From: Kamptonema formosum PCC 10802
Lineage (GTDB): Bacteria; Cyanobacteriota; Cyanobacteriia; Cyanobacteriales; Oscillatoriaceae
NCBI RefSeq assembly: GCF_000332335.1
Contig: NZ_KB235952.1
Coordinates: 338,319-402,318 of the forward strand
DNA: 64,000 nucleotides
Reading direction: 5' to 3'
The notes below the pieces were generated by a model. It made no database searches, was not told the DNA's origin, and saw nothing but the letters and a program-made list of their open reading frames with translations. Below, in pieces: positions 36,436 to 45,981 of the stretch (its first letter is position 1; every line of letters begins with the position of its first letter). The position numbers and the translations under genes are program-made.

Positions 36436-37458
36436 TCAGGGCTGGCGCAAACGGATATCGGTGAGGTTGGCATTGGTTAAATTGGCACCGGCAAGGTTGG
36501 AGCCGGTGAGATTAGCGCCCGCCAAATTGGCATCAGTCAGGTTAGCGCGTTCCAGATGGGCGTCGGTGAGGTTAGCTCGCTGCAAATTAGCTTTATACAG
36601 GTAGGCATTGCTGAGGAAAGCACTCGTCAAGTCAGCACCGGCAAGCTTGGCAACACTCAAAACGGCCTTAGTCAAATCCGCCTTCCTCAACTTCGCGCCG
36701 GTGAGATCCGCATAACTCAAATTAGCGCTTTTCAAGTTACACTGACTGAGGTCAGCGCCATCCAGTTTGGCAGCAACCAATCCCGCACCCAGCATGTAGG
36801 CACCGCTGAGGTTGGCATTGCTGAGCGCCGCACCCTTGAGGCTGGCATCTGCCAGAAAAGACTGGCTTAAATCAGCCCCAATCAGATTGGCATTCTCCAA
36901 CTTGGCAGCCTCCAGGTTAGCGCCGCTGAGCTTAGCACCGCTGAGATCCGCACCCGTGAGGTTGGCGAGTTTCAGTTCAGCTTCCAGCAGCACTGCTTCC
37001 TTCAAAAAAGCAGCAAGCAACTTCGCCTCTCTCAGATCCGCACCTCTGAGTTTAGCACCCTTGAGTCGGGCGTAACTTAGGTTAGCGCCCCTGAGTTTAA
37101 CAGCCCTCATTTTGGCACCCCGCATTTTAGCCGCCTCCAAGTCCGCCCCTTCCAGATTCGCGTTCCAGAGGGCGGCTTCCTGGAGTTGGGCACCTCGGAG
37201 GTTAGCACCGGCAAGGTTAGCATCGCTGAGGTCACTTTCATTGAGGATAGCCTCACTCAGGTTCGCTCCCCGCAAGTTAGCACCTTTGAGATCAGCGCCG
37301 CTGAGGTCGCATTTTGGGCAGCGGTTGGTTTGCCGCAACGTTTCGACATGTTTGGGATTTGCCCCGAATGCCGGTGCTGCTAGCCACAGGGGAGCGAGCA
37401 AAAGTGGGAGCGCGAAGATTCGAGGTTGCATATTCTTTCTAATTCTCTGACGTTTCAT
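36436..37458 (-). CDS. Exported pentapeptide-repeat protein
   Basis: 340 residues from the ATG at 37458 (an alternative ATG at 37431 would also leave the signal peptide). Signal peptide with a basic start and FALPLLLAPLWLAAPAFGA. Then comes KHVETLRQTNRCPKCDLSGADLKG, a two-cysteine entry motif common in cyanobacterial periplasmic pentapeptide proteins. About 55 uninterrupted A(D/N)LxX pentapeptides (GADLS, GANLE, LANLT) run to the C-terminus. They should fold as a right-handed quadrilateral beta-helix of about 14 coils. Function unknown; probably periplasmic. The region upstream of 37460 is a GC-rich palindrome (CCCTCCCCGCTTGCGGGGAGGG), not coding. Confidence 0.85.
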   Translation of the reverse strand: MKRQRIRKNMQPRIFALPLLLAPLWLAAPAFGANPKHVETLRQTNRCPKCDLSGADLKGANLRGANLSEAILNESDLSDANLAGANLRGAQLQEAALWNANLEGADLEAAKMRGAKMRAVKLRGANLSYARLKGAKLRGADLREAKLLAAFLKEAVLLEAELKLANLTGADLSGAKLSGANLEAAKLENANLIGADLSQSFLADASLKGAALSNANLSGAYMLGAGLVAAKLDGADLSQCNLKSANLSYADLTGAKLRKADLTKAVLSVAKLAGADLTSAFLSNAYLYKANLQRANLTDAHLERANLTDANLAGANLTGSNLAGANLTNANLTDIRLRQP

Positions 37459-37658
37459 ATTACCGGGAAGAACCCCACCCCCCAACCCCCTCCCCGCTTG
37501 CGGGGAGGGGGAGAAAGAGAGAGTGGGAGTTGGATTGAAATCATCTTGTTTTACTGCAGCGCCTATTGTCCTAAGGGTTGTGGGACGCGATAGCATCCTT
37601 CTGGCATGACCGGCATACTATAATCATAAGAAACATTCAGGAAAAGCAGGACAGCGGG

Positions 37659-38127
37659 ATGCCGGCAGAGCGGAACCCAGAAACAAATACCGTGCGGCTT
37701 TTGGAAATCGCCTCACAGCACGCTTCAGCCCAACGCTGGGCTGAAGCCGAGCAACTTTGCCGGCAAGTCCTGCGGATGGACGCCCTGCCGGTTGAGGCGC
37801 TGAAACTCCTGGGGGCGATTGCCGGCAGCAAGGGCGAGCTAGAGGGGGCGATTGAGATAGCACAACTGCAGGATTCTGTCAAGTTAGAGGACTTGAGCGA
37901 ACAGCTGGAATACTTTGCCGATACGGCTGCCGCCATTGCTGAGCTAAACTTGGTAATTAGTGTTGATACGGCGGTTGCTCACTTGGCCCGACTGGCGGTG
38001 GGTGCGGTCGCGCGAAGACAGTCCCTAGTCTCCCATGATGCGGCTGTTCCGCCAGTCCTAACCGGGTGATTGATCAGGGGTGTTTGAGCGAGTGGCAATG
38101 GCGCTGAAAAATTACAGAGACGCACAG
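37659..38127 (+). pseudogene. Remnant of a TPR-glycosyltransferase (GT9-like) gene
   Basis: The ATG at 37659 has a ribosome site (AGGA, GCGGG). It opens a TPR unit (LEIASQHASAQRWAEAEQLCRQVL) that then jumps directly into the end of a glycosyltransferase domain (DLSEQLEYFADTAAAIAELNLVISVDTAVAHLA). The following 130 bp, read in a shifted frame with two stops, give DWRWVRSREDSP*SPMMRLFRQS*P...VFERVAMALKN, matching DWRWLENRSDTPWYPTMRLFRQSGADRWEDVLEQV of the next gene. So an internal deletion, a frameshift and stop codons have ruined a paralogue of the gene at 38128. A 136-residue product ending in a shifted tail could still be made. Confidence 0.75.
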
Positions 38128-40509
38128 ATGAGCGAATCGGGAAATGGGGAAACCCCCCAATATAACACGGAAAATATTTTACCGGCAACCGGCAGTTCCT
38201 CGGCTAGCAAATTGCTGAAAATGGCTGGCGGACATTATCATGCGGGGCGGCTAAAAGAGGCTGAGGCGATATGCCGGCAAGTTATCGAGCTGCAGCCGGA
38301 AAGTCCAGAGGCTCTGTTGCTGCTGGGCGCGATTGCCTATCGCGATAAAAAAGTAGACGAGGCGATAACTCTCTACCGGCAATCCCTGCGCTTTATGCCC
38401 AACAATGCGGAAGCTCACAACAATCTGGCTGTGGCTTTAAAGGAGCAAGGAAAGGTAGAAGAAGCAGTTAGCCACTACCAGCAAGCCGTCGCCCTGAAGC
38501 CAGACTATGCGGAAGCTTGGCACAATATCGGACTTCTGTTTGGCGGTGGGGGCAAATTTGCCGAAGCGAGTCTCTGCTGCCAGAAGGCTGTGGATTTTAA
38601 GCCGAACTGGGCGGACGCCCGCAACAGTTTGGCCACATCTTTAAAGGAGGAAGGCAAATTAGCAGAGGCGATGGATCACTACAACAAAGCTTTGGAACTT
38701 GACCCCAATCATATTAACGCTCGCTGTGGGCGGGCGGATGTGCTGTTGCGCACCGGCAATTTGCTGCAGGGCTTTTCTGAATATGAGTGGCGCTTGCGGC
38801 ACAAAGACTGTCCGTCTCGCGGTTTATCTGAACCGCTTTGGGATGGTTCAAAGGCTGAGGGCAAGACAATTTTGCTCCACACTGAGCAAGGGTTGGGGGA
38901 TGCGATTCAGTTTATCCGCTATGTTACCCTGGTGCGAGATCGGTGCGCTCGTGTGGTGGTGGAGTGCAATCAAAAATCTCTGCGGCGCTTGCTGGCAAGG
39001 GCTGCCGGTGTGGGTGATATTTTAGTGAGGGGGGAACCGCTTCCAGAGTTTGACTTTCAGGCTCCGCTAATGAGCCTACCCAAGATTCTGGAAACCACTC
39101 TGGAGACAGTGCCGGCTCAAATTCCTTACTTATCTGTGCCGGATTCCGCCACGCTCAAACTGCCGGTCCCGCCGGCTGCCGGTGTGAGAGTGGGGGCTGT
39201 CTGGGCGGCGAATGCGCTCAATAAAACGGCGGCAAAGCGCTCTTGCCCCCTGTCTCTTTTTCAGAAAGTTTTAGACACTCCTGGCGTGACTTTCTACAGT
39301 CTCCAGAAAGAACTGCAGGCGGCAGAACTTAAGTTGCTAAACAGTCGAAAAAAGGTGTACAATCTGAAAGATTCTCTTTACGACCTGGCGGAAACTGCTG
39401 CAGCTATTTCACAGCTCGATTTGGTGATTTCCGCAGACACGGCTGTGGCGCACCTCGCCGGCGCGTTGGGCAAGCCGGTGTGGGTGCTGCTACCTTTTCA
39501 CGCGGATTGGCGGTGGCTGGAAAATCGCTCGGACACGCCTTGGTATCCTACTATGCGGCTGTTCCGGCAGTCTGGGGCGGATCGCTGGGAGGACGTGCTG
39601 GAACAGGTGGTGGGGGAACTGCAAGCGCTGGTTTCAGAACACCGGCACTCCCAGCAACAGACTGCCGGTGGGGAGGTGCCGGTTTCTCCAGGTGTGGGCG
39701 ATGCCAAAAATATTGCCGGCGAACCCGCCCCTATACTTCCTGCCGGCGGTTTCAATCGCTTGAAACAATGCCGGTACGGTGTTATGATTTACAATGTCAA
39801 TGATGTCTATATCGGCAGGTCGCTCGATTTATATGGTGAGTACAGCGAGGGTGAGGTTGAGCTTTTCAAGCAAATCCTCCGACCGGGAGATGTGGCGGTA
39901 GATGCGGGGGCAAATATCGGGGCGCACACAGTTTTCTTCGCTCAAGCTGTGGGAGAGAGGGGGGCGGTTCTGGCTTTTGAACCGCAGCGGATTGTTTTTC
40001 AAACCCTGTGCGCTAATATAGCGCTCAACAGCATCACTAACACTTACTGCTACAGCGTCGCCCTGGGCAGCTCTCCTGGATCTATCCGCGTGCCTCCGCT
40101 CAACTACAGCCAGCTGAATAATTTTGGGGGGCTGGCACTGGGGGGCTATTTGGAAGGGGAGCCGGTGGAGGTGAGAACGCTGGACAGTTTCGCTTTAGAA
40201 AAGTGCCGGTTGATTAAGATTGATGTGGAAGGAATGGAGTTGCAGGTGTTGCAGGGGGCTGTCAATACGGTTGAGAAATTCAAGCCGGCGCTTTATGTTG
40301 AAAATGACCGGCGGGAGAAGGCTGCGGCTCTGATTCGCTATCTGGACTCTATTGGGTACGCGATGTACTGGCACCGGCCAACCTACTACAATCCTAACAA
40401 TTTTTTGGGCAATCGTGACAATGTGTTTGGCAGGACGATTTCTGTGAATATGCTGTGCGTGCACCGGCAGTACAATTCTAGTGTGCAGGGGCTTGAGCCG
40501 GTGGGGTAA
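38128..40509 (+). CDS. TPR - glycosyltransferase-like - FkbM methyltransferase fusion protein
   Basis: 793 residues from the ATG at 38128. A GTG at 38080 is also in frame, but its 16 extra codons derive from the decayed paralogue. TPRs at about 25-235 (AEAICRQVIELQPESPEALLLLGAIA and four or more further units). A GT9/OGT-like Rossmann pair at about 265-500 (ILLHTEQGLGDAIQFIRY, then LVISADTAVAHLAGALGKPVWVLLP). The FkbM domain is at about 550-775 (VAVDAGANIGAHTVFFA, FEPQRIVFQTLCANI, LIKIDVEGMELQVLQGA). TPR-glycosyltransferase proteins are common in cyanobacteria; the C-terminal FkbM O-methyltransferase suggests a bifunctional enzyme that transfers and methylates sugars, perhaps on a protein or exopolysaccharide. 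Confidence 0.85.
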   Translation: MSESGNGETPQYNTENILPATGSSSASKLLKMAGGHYHAGRLKEAEAICRQVIELQPESPEALLLLGAIAYRDKKVDEAITLYRQSLRFMPNNAEAHNNLAVALKEQGKVEEAVSHYQQAVALKPDYAEAWHNIGLLFGGGGKFAEASLCCQKAVDFKPNWADARNSLATSLKEEGKLAEAMDHYNKALELDPNHINARCGRADVLLRTGNLLQGFSEYEWRLRHKDCPSRGLSEPLWDGSKAEGKTILLHTEQGLGDAIQFIRYVTLVRDRCARVVVECNQKSLRRLLARAAGVGDILVRGEPLPEFDFQAPLMSLPKILETTLETVPAQIPYLSVPDSATLKLPVPPAAGVRVGAVWAANALNKTAAKRSCPLSLFQKVLDTPGVTFYSLQKELQAAELKLLNSRKKVYNLKDSLYDLAETAAAISQLDLVISADTAVAHLAGALGKPVWVLLPFHADWRWLENRSDTPWYPTMRLFRQSGADRWEDVLEQVVGELQALVSEHRHSQQQTAGGEVPVSPGVGDAKNIAGEPAPILPAGGFNRLKQCRYGVMIYNVNDVYIGRSLDLYGEYSEGEVELFKQILRPGDVAVDAGANIGAHTVFFAQAVGERGAVLAFEPQRIVFQTLCANIALNSITNTYCYSVALGSSPGSIRVPPLNYSQLNNFGGLALGGYLEGEPVEVRTLDSFALEKCRLIKIDVEGMELQVLQGAVNTVEKFKPALYVENDRREKAAALIRYLDSIGYAMYWHRPTYYNPNNFLGNRDNVFGRTISVNMLCVHRQYNSSVQGLEPVG

Positions 40510-40512
40510 AGA

Positions 40513-40582
40513 AATGATTGAACCGCCAAGACGCCATAGACGCGCTTTCTCGGCTTCCCGCAGGGTAGGACGCCAAGGAAGA
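40513..40582 (+). repeat. 70 bp direct repeat, left copy
   Basis: Identical over 70 bp to 45902-45971, same orientation. Begins AATGATTGAACCGCCAAGAC and ends GACGCCAAGGAAGA. The pair brackets the LRV and NuiA-like genes. Confidence 0.95.
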
Positions 40583-40730
40583 TTGGGAGAGTGGTTGGCT
40601 TGAAAGTTGATTTTTTTTTGGGGATGTGCTATTATTGGGGGAGAGGCGCGGAGGAAAGCAAATCCTCAGGGTGGGCCCTAAAGAAGGTGTTCGCATATGT
40701 TATGCTGGTTAGGAGAACTAAGGACAGTTT

Positions 40731-43700
40731 ATGCAGTTACCGGATCCGCTCAGTGAAGCCGATTTGCAGCGTTTGGCAAACAATCCCGAAGCCATAACCG
40801 CTCTGGGAGTGGAGTTCCAATTGGCGCTGGCCAATTATGCCGGCACGCCAAGCACTATTTTAGAAGTTCTCGCCGGCAGTTCCGATGCTGGGGTGAGTCA
40901 AGCGGCTCGTCTCCATGTAAGTTTGGCGGGAGAAATGACGGAAGGTTGGCTTGAGGCTCTCGATGCGGAACTGAGAGCGGCTGAACTGGGACAAAATGAC
41001 CGCCTTGCTGTGGAGCTTCTGAAGTTTGCGCCGGTTCCGGACTGTTTCTTGAGTGAGTGGGTGCCGGCTGAGTGCCTGATCGAAGCACTTGGCAATCCTT
41101 ATTTGCCGGTGCGATACCGGCTGAAGTTTCTGGAGCGAGTGGCGCAGGAAGGAACCCTAGAACTGCGATTGCAAGTAGCTCAATGGCCAGAAACGCCGGC
41201 GGTGGTGCTTTCGCAATTGGCGGGGGATTTGGAATTGCCGGTGCGCCTAGCAGTGAAGTCCAATCCCAACTGTCCGCCGGCGCTGATGGAGCTGGTGGAG
41301 GGACAGCACGCGGTTGCAGCAGATCGGAATGCGGATGCTGAGGAACTCGCCATGTTAGGAGAAAGCCGGTGGGCGTGGGTGCGTTTGGCAGTGGCGCAAA
41401 ATCCTGCGACTCCCGCAGACATGCTGCTGCAGTTAGCCGGCGATCCTGTATTCGAGATTCAGCTAGCTGTTGTCAAGAATCCGCAAACACCGGCATCTGT
41501 ACTGGCTGTGCTGGCGGAGCATCCAGAGAAAGCAGTACAGGAAGCTGTAGCGGAGCACCGACACGCAACGGAGGAAATTCTGCACCGCCTGTTCCCGAGA
41601 CACCAAGATATTTTGAGGGAGCGGAAGAAGTTGCCGGCGAGCATTCTGGAGCGGTTTTTTAGGGAAACGGCGACAGAGGAGCCCCTTTGGGAACAATACA
41701 GTTTGCTGCGTCTTCTCCTGAGGGAGCCGAACACACCGGCATGGATTTTGTCGCAATTGGCTGAAGTCGATGTAGAGGAATTGAGAAGAGAGAGTATAAA
41801 CGAGTTTGACTCTTCTGACTTTCTAGAAGTTGGTGAGGAATTTAGTAAAGCCGCTCTGTATTTTCTGGCTGATGTCGCCAAACACCCGCAAGTTACAGGA
41901 GAAATTTTAGAGCGAGTGAGCCAGTATCCGAGTCCAGTGGTTAAGTTAGCGGTCGCACAAAATGCGAAAACTCCTGAAGCGCTCAAACTGCTTCTGCTAG
42001 AAGAACTCTCGGTTCATCCTGACGAGGTCATTCAAGTCCAAGTCGCAAAAGATATCCACACGCCCGTGTCTGTTCTGGAAGCGATGGCGCGAAATGAGTT
42101 TTATCCAGCCAAGCTCCTGCGGATAATTCGGCGAATTCTGGCATCAGAGTGTGCGGAAGACGCTGACTGGTTCCAAGAAACTGATGAGGAACGTATTATC
42201 TGCAAGCTGAAGCGTGAGGTTTTATATCCAGCGAATATCGCTGTAGATGTCGAGCGTTGGCTGCAAGTCATTCAAAATTCTGATATCCTGGAAAGGTTAG
42301 CCGGTGCTTGGGAATGGGATTTGTTCGGAGAAGATAGCGACAGCAGTAGCGAGGTTGAGCGAGCGCTCCCTCTGTGGGTGGAAGTCTTGCCCGGACTGCC
42401 GGTAGAAAAAGTCCTAAAAGTCATGGGGACTATTTTTGGTATATTAGAATCCCTTAACAGCGACGTAAAAACCAATTATAGCATGCGTTCTGTAGCTGTC
42501 GCCTTAGCCGGCAATCCTAACACTCCAGCTGGAGTGCGAGAGCAGTTAAATAATCAGTTAATCGGGCCCCCTGGAGGGCGCGATTATTACAACAGCTATT
42601 TCGATATATTTCTGGCAATAGCTTATAATACGGCCATTCCAGAAGCGGAACGCCGGACATATTTTCAGACCCTCATTACAGCGGGTGTTGCTCTAGCAGA
42701 TATTGCAGAAGATCCTCGCACTCCCGCCGACATTCTAGAGCAACTCTTAGAGCGAGGCCAGCAACAGGCCATTGCCAAAAATCCTGCGGCTCCCGAATCC
42801 TTACTCAGACGAATTGCTGACCGACCTCAGCCACATGACGGTGTGTTGAGGGTTATCGCTGAAAATCCCAAAGCTCCCCCCGATTTGTTGGTTCGATTTG
42901 TCAGACAGCCGCATGAGAACCGCACTCACAGTAATGTTTCTATGCTAGATTTGGTGCTGGACAACCCAAATCTGCCGGTTGAGGAGCGCTATCGGTTCCT
43001 GCTTGAAAAAGAAGAAAATGAGAAAAATGCCAAGGCTCGCGAGTTTGTGTCGCGCCGACTGAATAGCCCTTACGCACTGGCGGAACTGCTAAAAAGTGGC
43101 GACCGCAACGCTCTCTACAGCGCCGCCCGCAATCCTCTGACACCGGCTCACATCCTGGAACAGCTCGCAAAACATCCCGATGAAAGCGTTCGCCGCGTGT
43201 TGGTGGACAATCCAAACTTGCCCGCCAGCATTCGTCTGGAACTCGCCCGCGATCCGAGCGTTTCCGTGCGGTGCAAGCTAGCACGCAAGGACTCCCACCG
43301 GCAAACACCCGCGCAAGTTTTAGAACTGCTGGCCAATGATGAGTCGGAACAGGTCAGGGAATACGTTGCAGAAAACTCCGACACACCGGCAGAGATTTTG
43401 GTGAAGCTAGCGAATGATACTAGCCGCCAAGTTAAAACTAAAGTATCGAGCAATCTCAACACACCTGTAGAGGTTTTGGAACGCTTGGGTTTGTCGGAAG
43501 GAATTTTTAGCCCCCGCAATCCGAATACTCCAGGCAGCGTTCTGGATCGCGCCGTATCCCAGATGCCGGCAAAGCAACTAGAGAATTTCCTGAAATATCC
43601 GGTTAAAGGCTCCCAAATTATCGCCCGCACTCTAGCTCGACTGGCTTCTCACAGCAATAATTCCGTGCGCTATCACGTGGCAGCCCATCCCAACACTCCA

Positions 43701-44879
43701 GCTAGCGCTCTCGAAATACTATCTTTCCACTCTGACGTTTCTATCGTGCGTGCGGTAGCCGCGAACCCGAATACTCCCCCGGACATTCTCGTGCGACTGA
43801 CTGGCCATCCTGATTCTACAACTCGTTATAACGTAGGGAAAAATCCCAATATTCCGCCGGCGGCGCTGGAACTGCTTGCCCTGTCTAGCGAAAGTGAAGC
43901 GAGCGCACCTCCCACCTCTAAGGATGCTTTAAAAAGCGTGATGTCGGGTGCTGACATCAACGAAATTCGCAGTATCGTTGCCAGCAATCCCCGCACTCCT
44001 CTGTTCGTTTTGCAGAGGCTGGCGCTCAGGGAGATTGTGAGGCTCGAAGAGACGGGGCGGCTTTCCGAGCCGGTGTTTTCTCCCACAACGGTTGAAGATG
44101 TGCTGGAAGCTCTGGTTAGCAATCCCAGCTTGACTCCCCAGATTTTAGCCAGCTTAGCTGTCGCTCCCAGTCCTAAAATTCGCCGTCTCTTGATAGAGCA
44201 TCCCAACCTGACTCCTGAACTTTGGCAGCAGCTAGCAGGAGATGAGGATGCTTCCGTGCGGGGAGCGCTCGCTTCTCACCTCAACTGTCCGATTTCGCTT
44301 CTGGAAACGCTCGCTAGCGATAGGGAGAGAGACATCCGCCAAAAAGTGGCAGCCCATCCCAACACGCCGGCAACTACTCTGGAATTTCTCAGCCGAGATG
44401 TGGATGCCGGCGTGCGAGTCGCCCTCGCTGCCAATCCCAAGACAGCCGGTGCTGTCTTGGAAAAGCTAGCGCAGGATGAAAAAGTTGAAGTCCGCCGCGC
44501 CGCCGCCCAAAACCCAAACACGCCAACTTCTCTTCGAGAATCCCTGCGATACTTGCTGCCTCAACCTATTTCCTCTCAACCCAGCCCAACCTTGCGAGGG
44601 CTCAGCCGCATTTACAATCCCAACACCGATGATTTGCCAACCGTACTCTCGGAATACGCCCAATCTCCCAACGCTTTTGTTCGCTTTGTTGCCCTATCGC
44701 ACCCCCTAACGCCGGCGAGCGCACTCCGACAGGGATCTCAGTCTCTATTTTGGCTCTTGCGCTGTGCCGTCGCCGGGAATCCCGGCACTCCTGCAGACAT
44801 TCGCAACTCACTCGCACAGGACAGCAACCGCATTGTGCGAGCCACTGCCAAAGCCTCTCTGCAAAACTCAATCCTGTAA
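40731..44879 (+). CDS. Giant leucine-rich-repeat-variant (LRV) solenoid protein
   Basis: 1382 residues made almost wholly of a repeat of about 24 residues with the consensus VAxNPNTPxxxLxxLAxDxxxxVR (examples: AQNPATPADMLLQLAGDPVF, AANPNTPPDILVRLTGHPDS, AAHPNTPASALEILSFHSDV). The NPxTP turn and the following helix are the mark of the LRV/HEAT-like family first seen near nitrogen-fixation genes. Two less regular stretches at about 430-620 and 690-790 break the series. No enzyme motif, no signal peptide. It should form a long superhelix for protein binding. The NuiA-like gene starts 4 bp after its stop, so the two are translated together. The partner is unknown. Confidence 0.85.
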   Translation: MQLPDPLSEADLQRLANNPEAITALGVEFQLALANYAGTPSTILEVLAGSSDAGVSQAARLHVSLAGEMTEGWLEALDAELRAAELGQNDRLAVELLKFAPVPDCFLSEWVPAECLIEALGNPYLPVRYRLKFLERVAQEGTLELRLQVAQWPETPAVVLSQLAGDLELPVRLAVKSNPNCPPALMELVEGQHAVAADRNADAEELAMLGESRWAWVRLAVAQNPATPADMLLQLAGDPVFEIQLAVVKNPQTPASVLAVLAEHPEKAVQEAVAEHRHATEEILHRLFPRHQDILRERKKLPASILERFFRETATEEPLWEQYSLLRLLLREPNTPAWILSQLAEVDVEELRRESINEFDSSDFLEVGEEFSKAALYFLADVAKHPQVTGEILERVSQYPSPVVKLAVAQNAKTPEALKLLLLEELSVHPDEVIQVQVAKDIHTPVSVLEAMARNEFYPAKLLRIIRRILASECAEDADWFQETDEERIICKLKREVLYPANIAVDVERWLQVIQNSDILERLAGAWEWDLFGEDSDSSSEVERALPLWVEVLPGLPVEKVLKVMGTIFGILESLNSDVKTNYSMRSVAVALAGNPNTPAGVREQLNNQLIGPPGGRDYYNSYFDIFLAIAYNTAIPEAERRTYFQTLITAGVALADIAEDPRTPADILEQLLERGQQQAIAKNPAAPESLLRRIADRPQPHDGVLRVIAENPKAPPDLLVRFVRQPHENRTHSNVSMLDLVLDNPNLPVEERYRFLLEKEENEKNAKAREFVSRRLNSPYALAELLKSGDRNALYSAARNPLTPAHILEQLAKHPDESVRRVLVDNPNLPASIRLELARDPSVSVRCKLARKDSHRQTPAQVLELLANDESEQVREYVAENSDTPAEILVKLANDTSRQVKTKVSSNLNTPVEVLERLGLSEGIFSPRNPNTPGSVLDRAVSQMPAKQLENFLKYPVKGSQIIARTLARLASHSNNSVRYHVAAHPNTPASALEILSFHSDVSIVRAVAANPNTPPDILVRLTGHPDSTTRYNVGKNPNIPPAALELLALSSESEASAPPTSKDALKSVMSGADINEIRSIVASNPRTPLFVLQRLALREIVRLEETGRLSEPVFSPTTVEDVLEALVSNPSLTPQILASLAVAPSPKIRRLLIEHPNLTPELWQQLAGDEDASVRGALASHLNCPISLLETLASDRERDIRQKVAAHPNTPATTLEFLSRDVDAGVRVALAANPKTAGAVLEKLAQDEKVEVRRAAAQNPNTPTSLRESLRYLLPQPISSQPSPTLRGLSRIYNPNTDDLPTVLSEYAQSPNAFVRFVALSHPLTPASALRQGSQSLFWLLRCAVAGNPGTPADIRNSLAQDSNRIVRATAKASLQNSIL

Positions 44880-44883
44880 CTTT

Positions 44884-45858
44884 ATGAATCCCAAAACAGT
44901 ACAGCTTCTCGGCACATTAGAGGTTTTTCTGGAAAACCGATTGTTTTGCATATTGCCATACAATCACGCTTCATCCTGGCAGCCTTTCGCCTGGGATTCG
45001 GCAGAAAACGGCGCACTTAATGTAATGAATCTCCTGCTAGCAGAAGGCTGGATGCACCTAACCGACCCAGAAGTAGCTGTGGAAAGCTGGCAGCAAATAG
45101 AGCGCAGGGGAACCGCTACGGAAGACGATGAGTCCTACGCTCCCGAATGGGAGGAGCGCGAAAATATTTTAGATCCTGAAACTTACGAGTTGAGAGCCGA
45201 ATACTATCAAGAGCTTTACCAATTGATTCAGAGCCGAGTTAAACAGTTAAAAGCTTTGAAGTTATGCTGCTCGACCGACTTCGCTTGCTATGTTATTTTA
45301 GGAGAGACAGAAACAGGGGACTGGCTCTGCATCGCTCCTACCGTCCCTCAAGAGACCCCCGATTTGGGAGACATTATCGTTACTGAACCTTGCCCTAACT
45401 CAGAATTCAAGGCTGCGGTACAAGAGACAGCTCTTTCGCTTAAAGGAGAAATTGACAATATTTTATCAGACCTGACCCCCATAAGTATCTACGGCCACTA
45501 TGAAGGGAGCTATGACCACACCTACGACCACAAAATTGTTTGTGAAGTCGCAGCTACAGATAAATTGGCTCTCCAAGCAGCGCTGCTTTCGTCGGGGTTC
45601 CTCACTTTGGGCCAGTTTAGGGAATTGTATCCAAACCCGAACGATTATCTTTTTAACGGTTATAGCAGGCAAGAAGAAGGTGAGCGACTGTACCAAAGAT
45701 ATAGAAAGCTGAATGATTTCCTTCAAAGAAACTTTCCCCAAATGGTTATGTACAGATTGAGGTTCTGGGACATGGAACAGATTTATCTAGTCAGTCAGCC
45801 GGCAGGGGACGATTGGGCCGGCCTAAAACTGGCCAGTCAATTTTACTACAATCCTTAA
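44884..45858 (+). CDS. NuiA-like (nuclease A inhibitor-like) protein
   Basis: 324 residues from the ATG at 44884; the frame is open upstream but overlaps the LRV gene. A segment at about 90-165 resembles the nuclease A inhibitor NuiA of Anabaena: an acidic stretch (TATEDDESYAPEWEERE), a helix (YYQELYQLIQSRVKQL), then FACYVILGETETGDWLCIAPTVPQET, close to NuiA's VYVIGET-G-LAGI-T ending. The flanking parts are unassigned, and the C-terminal third (YEGSYDHTYDHKIVCEV, then RYRKLNDFLQRNF) looks like a separate alpha/beta domain. Inhibitor activity is only inferred; no nuclease gene is adjacent. Translational coupling to the LRV solenoid suggests a joint complex. Confidence 0.5.
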   Translation: MNPKTVQLLGTLEVFLENRLFCILPYNHASSWQPFAWDSAENGALNVMNLLLAEGWMHLTDPEVAVESWQQIERRGTATEDDESYAPEWEERENILDPETYELRAEYYQELYQLIQSRVKQLKALKLCCSTDFACYVILGETETGDWLCIAPTVPQETPDLGDIIVTEPCPNSEFKAAVQETALSLKGEIDNILSDLTPISIYGHYEGSYDHTYDHKIVCEVAATDKLALQAALLSSGFLTLGQFRELYPNPNDYLFNGYSRQEEGERLYQRYRKLNDFLQRNFPQMVMYRLRFWDMEQIYLVSQPAGDDWAGLKLASQFYYNP

Positions 45859-45901
45859 TTGTTTGGAAGCGGAGAGAGGATTTTGCTATGATAGGGGGAG
45901 G

Positions 45902-45971
45902 AATGATTGAACCGCCAAGACGCCATAGACGCGCTTTCTCGGCTTCCCGCAGGGTAGGACGCCAAGGAAGA
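45902..45971 (+). repeat. 70 bp direct repeat, right copy
   Basis: Identical to 40513-40582. Immediately followed by the ribosome site (GGGGGAGAGG) of the GNAT gene, whereas the left copy is followed by 148 bp of leader for the LRV gene. Confidence 0.95.
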
Positions 45972-45981
45972 GGGGGAGAGG

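Noticed and set aside
40513-45971. Composite transposon
   Set aside because: The 70 bp direct repeats carry no transposase, inverted ends or target duplication; treated only as a repeat-bounded cassette.
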